DNA of 64,000 nucleotides from Roseovarius sp. EL26. GTDB taxonomy: Bacteria > Pseudomonadota > Alphaproteobacteria > Rhodobacterales > Rhodobacteraceae. Positions 54,531 through 64,000 of this stretch are shown piece after piece. The stretch spans positions 1,475,606-1,539,605 of the forward strand of contig NZ_OUMZ01000007.1 in NCBI RefSeq assembly GCF_900327775.1. Reading direction: 5' to 3'. The stretch's first letter is position 1. Every line of letters begins with the position of its first letter. The position numbers and the translations under genes are program-made. The notes beneath the pieces are model-generated. The model saw only the letters and a list, made by a program, of their open reading frames with translations. It was not told where the DNA came from and ran no database searches.

Positions 54531-55565
54531 CTACTTCTGATTTTCCGCCGCTTGGAAGGTGCCTCGAACAGGCATGTGGTCAGACATCTGAAACGCTGTA
54601 TTGGTTGTCTCTACATCAACAACGTCAACATTTGGCGAGACGATGAAACCGTCTATAATCGTCAGATAATTTTCACCCGGCACATAAGCCTGATTGACGG
54701 TCCGAACCGTGGGCAAGTTAGGGTCAACTGCAACTTTCCAACCCACAGGCAGTAATTCGTCAGGGAATCTATGGATCCAGAAACGATCCTCGTCACTGGT
54801 CTGGTGCGGAAAGCGCGTCTCAATCAATTCCATGTTCCAATCACCGCCGATGATCACATGCGCACCGTCATTGAAACGAGTGGATGCATATTGGAACACA
54901 TCTGTAATCTGGTCTTTACGCAAGTTACCACCATCATCAAAGGCAGAGAGATGGATATTGATCAGAACCCAGCGTTCGCCGGACTCATTTTCAGATAGGT
55001 TCAAAACTTGCATACCATATCGGCGGTTTATCAACCCAAACATTGGCTTAGGCTCATGGGCAATAGGGATCAACTGCCCGCTTAAAACCTTCAAATCTGT
55101 TGCAATGACAGTCCCGTGTCTGAATCTAAAAGGCCAGGGCAATAATTTCGTAGCAACATCGGGGCGAAACCAAAAAACACTTTTTTTCAAACTGGCTTTC
55201 AACTCCGGTGCCAGTGATTTCCAAAGGCTGAGAGGCCCTGAATAAGCGACTTCCTGAAAAAACAGGACATCAGCATCCAATGTACTCGCAACCCCCGAAA
55301 TCTGCTCGATATTTTTACCAACAACAGCTCGAGAAGGCGGAAACAGGCTTTGGCCTCCGTCCACCAGAAAATCAGACTCCGCACCCAAACCCGCGTAACC
55401 TAGGTTCCACGTCGCAACAGAGATCGGTGCAGAAACCTTCTCTCCGCGATCCAACCCATTCCCAATTTCCACCGTTTCATTCGGCAACTTCGCAGTTCTA
55501 TTGCTGACGATCGCGATACAGACGTAAACCAGAAATAGAAGGAAGATTGTCATCTTGACTCTCAC
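54531..55565 (-). CDS. Endonuclease/exonuclease/phosphatase family protein with N-terminal membrane anchor
   Basis: 344 aa. Hydrophobic residues 5-20 (IFLLFLVYVCIAIVS) act as signal anchor, so the catalytic part faces the periplasm. EEP-fold residues: VATWNLGY, the catalytic Glu in LFFQEVAY, NIHLSAF, GGDWNME and the final SDHMPVRGTF with Asp-His. Could be a phosphodiesterase, sphingomyelinase-like or nuclease; substrate unknown. It follows the membrane protein gene at 55583 by 17 bp, forming a two-gene unit. AT-richer than its neighbours. Confidence 0.82.
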   Translation of the reverse strand: MRVKMTIFLLFLVYVCIAIVSNRTAKLPNETVEIGNGLDRGEKVSAPISVATWNLGYAGLGAESDFLVDGGQSLFPPSRAVVGKNIEQISGVASTLDADVLFFQEVAYSGPLSLWKSLAPELKASLKKSVFWFRPDVATKLLPWPFRFRHGTVIATDLKVLSGQLIPIAHEPKPMFGLINRRYGMQVLNLSENESGERWVLINIHLSAFDDGGNLRKDQITDVFQYASTRFNDGAHVIIGGDWNMELIETRFPHQTSDEDRFWIHRFPDELLPVGWKVAVDPNLPTVRTVNQAYVPGENYLTIIDGFIVSPNVDVVDVETTNTAFQMSDHMPVRGTFQAAENQK

Positions 55566-55582
55566 GATTCTGACCGGAACAT

Positions 55583-56713
55583 TTAATTCTGCTGCTCACT
55601 CATTTGTGTTGGAACTTGTTGCGAAATACGTTCTTTATGGCGATCAATCAACCAGCCAGCAGCCCCTAAAGCTAGTAACAAGCCGCCACGGTCATTTGTC
55701 AGCGAAATCATAAAGCCTGTTAAGCCACGGCGCTGTGTCAGATCCAAAAAGAGATCGTTAAACCGTTGAAGCATTTGCCAACCACCTGAGGCGATATATT
55801 CTCGGTTGTTTTCCAACGCGTCCAAAGCTTTGCCAAAAAAACCATCATAAATGAAAAAATGAACCGACCAAGCATATACAACTATGATGCCAATCGAGAG
55901 CCCGAGTAGCACATCAAATTGCACCAACGCATCAGCTTCAAAAGCATCCTTTATCCGTGTGTGCTTTACTAAGTATTGCGCCCCAAAGCTGCAAAAAACC
56001 AACAGAACCAATGTGTTGATTTGGTCCACCATCAAAGAGGCGCCCTCTCGCACTTTACTGTATATCTGTTCCGTGAGCACCATTTTCGTTGCGGGTGGGG
56101 CCTCAGATGCATTGATATCTTCAGTCAGCACTTCAAGCTGGCGCTCAACGATTTTATAATCCTGATGCTGCACAAATGTCTGTCCAACAATTAGCCCAAC
56201 AATCAAAATCACGGCAGCGAAATTTACAATGCTGTAGAAAGTGTAAGGCACATACCCTCGGGCAAGGTAGCGTACAAATCGTTGGCCTTTGCCCTGTTTT
56301 TTTGCCTGTTTGCATGCGTAGATTTCATAGCACACGACAATCAACACAACTGTCACAAACAGAGCCAAAGCGAACCATCGCTGTTGTGACAGGAGTTGCC
56401 ATATTCCAGTCTCCTCGGTCACCAAGTTAACCATGAACAAAATGACCATGACCATGGATAGTGCAGCAATCTCGCCATACAGGCCCGATATTGGTTTTCT
56501 TATCAATGGCCGAACTCGGCGTCCTTCAGAATTAATGGGCCCTCTGATTGCAAATTTCGTGACCCAAATTCGCCCTCCCACATTATACGCAAGCAATGTT
56601 GAAACAACAGCGATCACAAACGCGACGCCAATAATGACAGTATCCAAATGCAACTCCAGAAAAGAATTTTTACTTTCAAAATTTATACTTGCGCATTCAC
56701 GATCCACAGGCAA
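55583..56713 (-). CDS. Uncharacterised integral membrane protein
   Basis: Up to 376 aa with about six hydrophobic helices (near residues 24-42, 80-98, 112-130, 160-180, 235-250 and 272-292) and a soluble stretch between the fourth and fifth. I do not recognise the family. There is no ATG near the start: TTG at 56713, GTG at 56707, or a TTG about 20 codons on with GGAG before it are the choices. A 7-bp hairpin covers the first two. It forms an operon with the EEP protein gene, and low GC suggests the pair is accessory. Confidence 0.65.
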   Translation of the reverse strand: MPVDRECASINFESKNSFLELHLDTVIIGVAFVIAVVSTLLAYNVGGRIWVTKFAIRGPINSEGRRVRPLIRKPISGLYGEIAALSMVMVILFMVNLVTEETGIWQLLSQQRWFALALFVTVVLIVVCYEIYACKQAKKQGKGQRFVRYLARGYVPYTFYSIVNFAAVILIVGLIVGQTFVQHQDYKIVERQLEVLTEDINASEAPPATKMVLTEQIYSKVREGASLMVDQINTLVLLVFCSFGAQYLVKHTRIKDAFEADALVQFDVLLGLSIGIIVVYAWSVHFFIYDGFFGKALDALENNREYIASGGWQMLQRFNDLFLDLTQRRGLTGFMISLTNDRGGLLLALGAAGWLIDRHKERISQQVPTQMSEQQN

Positions 56714-56724
56714 GTAACCTGTGG
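56704..56724. other. Hairpin at the presumed start of the membrane protein gene
   Basis: CCACAGG (56704-56710) and CCTGTGG (56718-56724) form a 7-bp stem around a 7-nt loop. It covers the TTG/GTG candidates for the minus-strand gene, so it could hide the start or be an operator. No T run after it on either strand beyond GTTTTC. Confidence 0.3.
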
Positions 56725-56835
56725 GTTTTCATGAAAGACCTTGCCCACGTCGCGTTTAGTGACCATCGGTAATGTTTGTGACACGCTCACATGTCATCAT
56801 TCAAAGTAGTGATGCGCCCACTTTGCGTTACTCAG

Positions 56836-56864
56836 TTGACAGCTACCTAACCTCGGCCTAGTAC
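56836..56864 (+). promoter_or_regulatory. Candidate sigma-70 promoter for the Hsp70-like gene
   Basis: TTGACA at 56836-56841, a 17-bp spacer and TAGTAC at 56859-56864, 36 bp before the ATG at 56900. The -35 is perfect, the -10 matches partly. Confidence 0.45.
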
Positions 56865-56899
56865 CCGCTCCTTCGTTTCAAAACTGAGGGAAACCAAAA

Positions 56900-58150
56900 A
56901 TGGCACAGCCGCGTCACACATTGGGCATTGATTTTGGGACTTCAAACTCAGCTGCCGGCTTTTTGCACGCGGGCCTACCTCAGCTGATCGAGATGGAACC
57001 GGGGCAGAAAACACTACCCACCACTTTTTTCTTTGATTTTGACACTCGCCGAACCCTGATTGGGAGCCCCGCAAACAGGGCCTTACTGGACGGCGAGGAT
57101 GGGCGGTTCATGCGGGCGCTCAAACGGGTACTGGGCACACCCTTGATGCACGAGCAGCGCCAGATCCTCAACCAACAGGTGACCTTTGTCGACATCATCG
57201 CGCGATTCCTACGCCAGATCAAAACCCGCGCCGAGGCGGAGACCGGCCTGAGATTCGACAGCGTCCTATCTGGCTGCCCGGTGGTGTTTCATGGCATCAA
57301 TGATCCGCGCGAAGCACAGGCCGAGAATGATCTGCGCGCCTGCTACCACGCCGCGGGTTTCACCGATGTTGACTTCATGGCAGAACCCGAAGCCGCCGCC
57401 ATCGCCAGCGGCGCGCTAGAGCACTCAAATGAGATCGGGTTGATCGTCGATATCGGCGGTGGCACCTCAGATTTCTCACTATTTCGCTCAGGTCAAGGCG
57501 GTGTTGAAATCCTCGCCAACCACGGCGTCCGTATCGGCGGCACCGATTTTGATCGCTCTATCAGTATCAACCAGGTCATGCCCCTGCTGGGCAAAGACAC
57601 TCAGTTGCGCAAGGCGATGGGCCCGGGCACATCCCCCGTACCTAATGCGATTTTCAATGATCTGGCGACATGGGAAAAGATCCCCTTCCTCTACAATCGG
57701 CAGAACCGCCGCATGGTCTCAGAAATGCTCAAACTCTCAGAGGAACCCACAAAGCTATCTCGCCTTGATGCGGTTCTGGAACACGAACTGGGCCATGATC
57801 TGGCCTTCGCTGTCGAGCGTGGCAAGATCGCGGCAAACACTGGGGCGCAAAACCCGATGATCACCCTCAATCAGGTTGAACGTGACTTATCCACGCCGCT
57901 ACCTGCTGACCTTCTGGCTGCCTGCCTCTCAAAACACAAACAGGCCCTGCACCTTAGCGCACTGGAAACATTGAAAATTGCAGATACAGACGTGGGGAAA
58001 GTCAGCCGGGTCATCTATGTCGGCGGATCCAGCCTGATGTCCATGGTCACCGACACTATGAAAGAGATCTTCCCCGAGGCAGAGCATTCGTTCTCAGAGG
58101 TCTTCACCGCCGTGGCCAACGGGCTCGCAATCGCGGCGGCAAGACACTAA
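56900..58150 (+). CDS. Hsp70-family protein, YegD type
   Basis: 416 aa. Actin-like ATPase with phosphate-1 TLGIDFGTSNSAAGF, the phosphate-2 region IVDIGGGTSDFSLF and the adenosine motif VIYVGGSSLM. It is far shorter than DnaK (about 640 aa) and lacks the substrate-binding lid, as in YegD chaperone-like proteins, whose function is not established. AGGGAAACC precedes the ATG. Monocistronic, with a good bidirectional terminator after it. Confidence 0.9.
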   Translation: MAQPRHTLGIDFGTSNSAAGFLHAGLPQLIEMEPGQKTLPTTFFFDFDTRRTLIGSPANRALLDGEDGRFMRALKRVLGTPLMHEQRQILNQQVTFVDIIARFLRQIKTRAEAETGLRFDSVLSGCPVVFHGINDPREAQAENDLRACYHAAGFTDVDFMAEPEAAAIASGALEHSNEIGLIVDIGGGTSDFSLFRSGQGGVEILANHGVRIGGTDFDRSISINQVMPLLGKDTQLRKAMGPGTSPVPNAIFNDLATWEKIPFLYNRQNRRMVSEMLKLSEEPTKLSRLDAVLEHELGHDLAFAVERGKIAANTGAQNPMITLNQVERDLSTPLPADLLAACLSKHKQALHLSALETLKIADTDVGKVSRVIYVGGSSLMSMVTDTMKEIFPEAEHSFSEVFTAVANGLAIAAARH

Positions 58151-58162
58151 GCTCGGCCCAAA

Positions 58163-58195
58163 AAACAAAACCCCGGCGCGATGGCCGGGGATTTT
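58163..58195. terminator. Bidirectional terminator between the Hsp70-like gene and rpoD
   Basis: CCCCGGC (58171-58177) and GCCGGGG (58184-58190), loop of 6 nt, with ATTTTATC on the plus side and TTTTGTTTTTTGGG on the minus side. The strong T run on the minus strand makes it a clear rpoD terminator. Confidence 0.85.
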
Positions 58196-58213
58196 ATCAT
58201 CTTGATAAAGTTA

Positions 58214-60199
<1,986 letters not shown>

Positions 60200-60324
60200 A
60201 CAGATCTCCTGAACATATGGTGGCAGGGTGATTCGTTTGTTCCGAATCAATCGCGCAAAGCGGTGATTCGCAACCCTCTACCCGGTTTTCTTTTGCTGCG
60301 CTTCCCAAAAAGTTACAACCACGG

Positions 60325-62316
60325 TTAATGGCGTCTGGGTTTAGAGAAGCTAATCTTATCCAAAAGTGCGCCAAATCTCTCACGTTCATCGCGGCTGAGA
60401 TCCGCACCATTGTCCGCACGTTCATACTCGGTGCGGTCTTCTTGCTGACTTCTGGTTGCCTTATGGCTTGCCTCAGCTGCCTGCCCTAAACGCCAGGTCA
60501 CGGCCTCATCAGCGATACCAGACATATCCTCCTCCGCCTCCATGATTTCGGTTTGCAGACCATAGTGCGCCTCGAGCTTGGCCAGCTCTTCTGGAATGGT
60601 CTGCCGGGCAAGTTCCTCGTCACCGGGGTTACGAACCGGCGGGGCCAATGCAACATGGGGAAGCGCCAGCAGGGTTTCAAGCTCGGCCACACCAAATTCC
60701 TGTTCAATCTGCATCCTCAATTGATCAGGCCCTGTATCGGCGTAGCGCAAAATCAGGTCTCGCAAACGGGCATAATCCGGCGAGTTACACCGCATCGCTT
60801 CAATGTCAGCTTCGAACTCGACCAAAACGGACGGGTTCAAGATCAGCGAGGCCAGAATAACCGCTTCACGCAGCCGAATGTGCGCCATCTCATCCGAGGC
60901 CGCCAACAGCGACGTTCGTGTGCTTGCACGCGCGGGTTCAATCCGCTGTTTGAACTTCCCACCGAAGTTACCACTGTAATTACTGCTGTAATTTCCACGT
61001 CCGGCACCACCAACGGGCCCGCCTGTACGCTTGGTTCTGAACAGCTCCCACCGCAAATCTTTTATCGCTTGCCCATAATGGCCGCGAATAGACGGGTCCA
61101 CGATCAATTTGATTTTTTCACGCAGCGCCTTGTCCAGCGCCGCCTTGCGTTCGGGGCTATCGTACACCCGGCCCTCGGTCTCACGCTGCCATAAGAGCTG
61201 TACCATTGGCAGGGCATCATCCAGAAGCGCCTGCAATGCCTTCGCGCCCTTCGCCTGGAGCAGGTCATCAGGGTCCTGCCCCTCTGGCATGATCGCAAAA
61301 CGCAGGGATTTCCCAGCCTCAAGCAGCGGCAAGGCGATATCAATCACCCGATGCGCCGCTCGCAGGCCTGCGGTGTCGCCATCCAGCGCAATGATTGGCT
61401 CATCGGCAACCCGCCACATCATCTGCAACTGATGCTCGGTCACGGCAGTCCCCAGTGGCGCAACGCTGGCCTCAAACCCGGCCACAGACAGGGCGATCAC
61501 GTCCATGTATCCTTCTGCAACGATCAATGGCTGCCCCTTGCCCGCTGCGGTACGCGCGGGCCCGTGATTATAGAGCGTTCGCGATTTATCAAACAACGGC
61601 GTTTCTGGCGAGTTCAGGTATTTGGCATTGTCATTGGGGTCCATCGCCCGGCCACCAAAAGCAATGCAGCGCCCACGCGCATCACGAATGGGGAACATGA
61701 TCCGCCCCCGGAAGGTATCATAAGGCTTGCCGCCCTTCTGGCTGGGCTTGGCCAATCCGCATTCCAGGATCAGTTCGGGCGCAACATTGGCCTGCACCAG
61801 ATGATCCCACAGCCCTTGCCAGGCATCCGGCGCAAAGCCGATCTCGAACTGTTCCTGCGTGCCCTCAGACAGCTTGCGCCCTGCCAGATAGTCGCGCGCA
61901 TCGGCCCCGGCGCTGGTTTTCAGCTGCATGCGGAAAAACCGCACCGCCTGCTCCATGACCTCAACCAGTTGTGTATTGCGGTCAGCCTTGGCTTGCGCCT
62001 GTGGGTCTCGCTCGGGCATCTGCATCCCGGCCTCACCGGCCAGAATACGCACCGCTTCCATGAAATCGACATTCTCGGTTTCGCGGACAAAGCTGATGGC
62101 ATCGCCTTTGGCGTGACAGCCAAAGCAATAGTAATACCCCTTGCGATCATCGACGTGAAAGCTGGCGGATTTCTCCTGATGAAACGGGCACGAGGCCCAC
62201 ATATCGCCCTTGCCCTGATTGGACTTGCGCGCATCCCACATCACTTTGCGCCCCGCCACCTGTGTCAGTGACGTGCGCGTACGCAGTTCATCAAGAAAAT
62301 TTGGTGGCAGGCTCAT
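60325..62316 (-). CDS. dnaG: DNA primase DnaG
   Basis: 663 aa. CHC2 zinc ribbon (CPFHQEKSASFHVDDRKGYYYCFGC) near residues 43-67, catalytic core with the primase/TOPRIM motif VAEGYMDVIAL and DGDTAGLRAAHRV, and a C-terminal helicase-binding part. Makes RNA primers at the replication fork. Start at 62316 places MSLPPNFLDELR first; a poor ribosome binding site precedes it. 125 bp upstream of rpoD on the same strand. Confidence 0.96.
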   Translation of the reverse strand: MSLPPNFLDELRTRTSLTQVAGRKVMWDARKSNQGKGDMWASCPFHQEKSASFHVDDRKGYYYCFGCHAKGDAISFVRETENVDFMEAVRILAGEAGMQMPERDPQAQAKADRNTQLVEVMEQAVRFFRMQLKTSAGADARDYLAGRKLSEGTQEQFEIGFAPDAWQGLWDHLVQANVAPELILECGLAKPSQKGGKPYDTFRGRIMFPIRDARGRCIAFGGRAMDPNDNAKYLNSPETPLFDKSRTLYNHGPARTAAGKGQPLIVAEGYMDVIALSVAGFEASVAPLGTAVTEHQLQMMWRVADEPIIALDGDTAGLRAAHRVIDIALPLLEAGKSLRFAIMPEGQDPDDLLQAKGAKALQALLDDALPMVQLLWQRETEGRVYDSPERKAALDKALREKIKLIVDPSIRGHYGQAIKDLRWELFRTKRTGGPVGGAGRGNYSSNYSGNFGGKFKQRIEPARASTRTSLLAASDEMAHIRLREAVILASLILNPSVLVEFEADIEAMRCNSPDYARLRDLILRYADTGPDQLRMQIEQEFGVAELETLLALPHVALAPPVRNPGDEELARQTIPEELAKLEAHYGLQTEIMEAEEDMSGIADEAVTWRLGQAAEASHKATRSQQEDRTEYERADNGADLSRDERERFGALLDKISFSKPRRH

Positions 62317-62383
62317 ACCAAAATGAATACCCCGACTCGCGTCGAGGCACAAAGCGGAAAGCCGCGTTTGCAGGAATTAATAC

Positions 62384-62692
62384 TTACTGTACGAAATCCG
62401 CACAGGATTTCTGGAACTGACTTGCCGCCTCATCGGTCAACTGCGCATCTGGCAGGGTAAAGACAAAATCAACCAGATAAGGAACCGAATCTACGTATTT
62501 CTTGTCGATCTTATCCTTGCCCTTACGCATTGATTTCTTGATCTTGTCGGCGCTTGCACCCGCTTTGCGCTGCTCCACCGAGGTCGCGATAATCCCGGCC
62601 TGCACCTCACAACGCACCGCGCGGTCCTCCGCAGTTTCAGCCGAGGCTGGCAGAGCAAATAGGGCCAAAGCAGGCAATAACATCAAACGCAT
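62384..62692 (-). CDS. Small periplasmic protein of unknown function
   Basis: 102 aa. Signal peptide at residues 1-18 (RLMLLPALALFALPASA) then a basic, Lys-rich soluble domain (KIKKSMRKGKDKIDKKYVD) with two cysteines (one in VRCEVQAG, one in KSCADF), which could form a disulfide in the periplasm. GGAG about 10 nt before the ATG at 62692. No family recognised. It lies between dnaG and soxG on the same strand. Confidence 0.7.
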   Translation of the reverse strand: MRLMLLPALALFALPASAETAEDRAVRCEVQAGIIATSVEQRKAGASADKIKKSMRKGKDKIDKKYVDSVPYLVDFVFTLPDAQLTDEAASQFQKSCADFVQ

Positions 62693-62728
62693 GGTGAATA
62701 TCTCCAAAATCAACCTGTTCCCTATCTG

Positions 62729-63280
62729 TCAACGCGGGTGCCGCGCTGCAACCCCCTGCATCGCATTTTTCAAATCATGCGCAAGGGTTTGCGCAAAGGC
62801 GCGAAACACCAAGATCTGGTAACTGCGGTCGCCGATCCGAGTGATGGACGCCATCATATGCTGCAACTCAGACCGCGCTGTATGGCCGCGTTTGAACACC
62901 TCAGGCCGCAGATCAATCGGCGTCAATCGCGCCAATACCTCTGCCGCATGCTCGCCTTCTAACATTGCAACGGCCCAAGCATCCGACTGATCGGTCAGCG
63001 CCGCGTGTTTGGCCAGTTTCGCATCGGGTGCAGGCCCGCACAGCAAAACCATCTCACGACCGAACCAGATCGCGCGACTGCCCTCTTTGCCTGTCGCCCG
63101 GTTGGGCGCAGGGGCCGCCATCCCATGCGCCGCCTTCAATGTGTCAGACAACGCCTTGCTCTGCCCTTTGTAGGGCGCAACGCTGGTCAAAACACCGCCC
63201 TCCACCTCAGAAACAGAGACCGTTCCCGCCTCAAAAGGAAGCACGCTATCAAACGGCGTTTTTTCGATCAATTCAACCAC
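62729..63280 (-). CDS. soxG: Sarcosine oxidase gamma subunit, GTG start
   Basis: 183 aa. The SoxG family pattern is seen in APNRATGKEGSRAIWFGREMVLL, TDQSDAWAVAMLEG, LARLTPIDLRP and HMMASITRIGDRSYQILVFRAF. Heterotetrameric sarcosine oxidase demethylates N-methylglycine to glycine with tetrahydrofolate, forming H2O2. AGGGAGGA about 9 nt before GTG 63280 fixes this start, which overlaps the soxA end by 8 bp; the open frame further upstream lies wholly inside soxA. Confidence 0.88.
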   Translation of the reverse strand: MVELIEKTPFDSVLPFEAGTVSVSEVEGGVLTSVAPYKGQSKALSDTLKAAHGMAAPAPNRATGKEGSRAIWFGREMVLLCGPAPDAKLAKHAALTDQSDAWAVAMLEGEHAAEVLARLTPIDLRPEVFKRGHTARSELQHMMASITRIGDRSYQILVFRAFAQTLAHDLKNAMQGVAARHPR

Positions 63281-64000
63281 GTGTCCGTCCTCCCTCTGGG
63301 TCAAAGAACACCGGGTGGCAGACCTCGCACAGGGCCTCCACCCCATTGAGGTGCTCCACCATTCGCACCACTTCACCGTGCCGCGCCGGGCCGTTTTTCA
63401 AAAACCCAAGCGCGATATTGTGGCCCAGCGTCGGCGAAAACCCGACCGAGGTGATATAGCCCTGATCATTGGCGCTCACCGCCTCGGCATCCTTGTCAAA
63501 CAGATGCCCCCCGGCGATCAGCTCTTTCACCTCACCCACAGGTTTCAGGCCGACCAGACGTTCTCGGCTTTCCTCAACCATGCCCGGACGCGTGGCCGAT
63601 CCTTTGCCAATACAATCCTTCTTGCCACTGACCATACCACCCATGCCGATATCAAACGCTGTCACCCGGCCATGAATCTCGGCATGGGTGATGAACCCTT
63701 TCTCGATCCGCAGCACATTCAATGCCTCCATGCCATATGCACCGCCGCCCAGCGCCTCGGCCTTGGTCATCAAGATACGGAACAGACTTTCACCATAACG
63801 CGCGGGCACCGCCACCTCATAGGCATGCTCGCCCGAGAAGGAGATCCGGAACAGCCGTCCCTTCACCCCGCCTACACTCATCTCGCCACAAGCCATGAAC
63901 GGCCAGCTATCGTCATCAATCGGCGAGTCCAGCACATCGTTCAGCAAATCGCGCGATTGCGGCCCCGCCACGGCAAACTGCGCCCACTGTTCTGTGACAG
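63273..64000 (-). CDS. soxA: Sarcosine oxidase alpha subunit, C-terminal part (runs off the window)
   Basis: About 242 C-terminal residues, beginning VTEQWAQFAVAGPQSRDLL at the window edge. This is the GcvT-like aminomethyltransferase/folate-binding domain, with FSGEHAYEVAVP, YGMEALNVLRIEKGF and the C-terminal NGVEALCEVCHPVFFDPEGGRTRG. The full subunit is about 1000 aa, so the N-terminal three quarters lie outside the window. soxG follows with an 8-bp overlap, the standard soxBDAG order. Confidence 0.9.
   Translation of the reverse strand, partial: VTEQWAQFAVAGPQSRDLLNDVLDSPIDDDSWPFMACGEMSVGGVKGRLFRISFSGEHAYEVAVPARYGESLFRILMTKAEALGGGAYGMEALNVLRIEKGFITHAEIHGRVTAFDIGMGGMVSGKKDCIGKGSATRPGMVEESRERLVGLKPVGEVKELIAGGHLFDKDAEAVSANDQGYITSVGFSPTLGHNIALGFLKNGPARHGEVVRMVEHLNGVEALCEVCHPVFFDPEGGRTRG

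Noticed and set aside
63281..63376. soxG with an ATG-like start at 63376
   Set aside because: This part lies wholly within soxA and is not SoxG-like; GTG at 63280 has a strong AGGGAGGA.

Overview
The window is 64 kb of a bacterial chromosome that reads as an alphaproteobacterium of the Rhodobacteraceae (Roseobacter group). The evidence is family content and gene order: an IF-3 with the N-terminus [18 protein letters not shown], the cysG-DUF2849-cysI-cysH-DUF934 sulfate-assimilation operon, a ScfR/RamB-type regulator, GCS2-type glutamate-cysteine ligase, dnaG-rpoD, sarcosine oxidase genes and a hemP operon. Genes are dense, many overlap by ATGA, and most of the window is visibly GC-rich; the regions near 24-27 kb, 40.4-45.6 kb and 54.5-56.8 kb look more AT-rich. 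No rRNA, tRNA, CRISPR array, intact insertion sequence or prophage was seen.

Layout. 0-11 kb: glutathione synthesis (gshA), an AhpD-like protein, a DMT exporter with a divergent ArsR-like regulator, a ScfR-type regulator, an HI0933 flavoprotein, sufT-sufA, a 2OG-Fe(II) oxygenase, tpiA and a Rieske oxygenase. 11-16.7 kb: an Lrp/AsnC regulator divergent from the assimilatory sulfate/sulfite reduction operon, followed by ferredoxin-NADP reductase. 16.7-26.3 kb: an Ala-rich 11-mer-repeat membrane-anchored protein, infC (probable AUA start), a flavodoxin-like protein, a penicillin acylase, a 3-hydroxyisobutyrate dehydrogenase-like enzyme, an orphan iron-type ABC permease and a membrane-fused spermidine-synthase-like protein. 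26.3-32.5 kb: a decayed IS3-type transposase fragment and a complete dipeptide/oligopeptide ABC transporter.

32.5-43.5 kb is the most unusual part. It holds a DMT exporter, a two-component system (OmpR-type regulator plus multi-PAS hybrid kinase), a cysteine synthase-glutaredoxin fusion, a group II PLP decarboxylase and two tiny basic ORFs. The intergenic stretches in front of these units share a recurrent TGAAACA/TGTTTCA box, including a perfect dyad and phased direct repeats, which suggests one regulon. Next to it lies a truncated-haemoglobin/HNOBA-type cyclase-like/PAS-kinase operon in which the cyclase domain keeps its metal aspartates but lacks the transition-state Asn and Arg. The kinase of that operon is a paralogue of the hybrid kinase.

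43.5-64 kb: a porin-like protein, a three-gene hemP operon with two very small or uncharacterised partners, modABC, DUF1178, an FkbM methyltransferase, YceI, lysC, ptsP, an accessory pair (exo/endonuclease/phosphatase plus membrane protein), a YegD-type Hsp70, rpoD, dnaG, a small periplasmic protein, and soxG with the 3' part of soxA, which runs off the right end.

Functional themes are sulfur and thiol metabolism (gshA, the cys operon, the CysK-Grx fusion), Fe-S and redox enzymes (sufT, sufA, fpr), metal/haem uptake (hemP, modABC) and sensory signalling (two PAS kinases, trHb/cyclase). Function names rest on motif and family recognition by eye; no database search was run.
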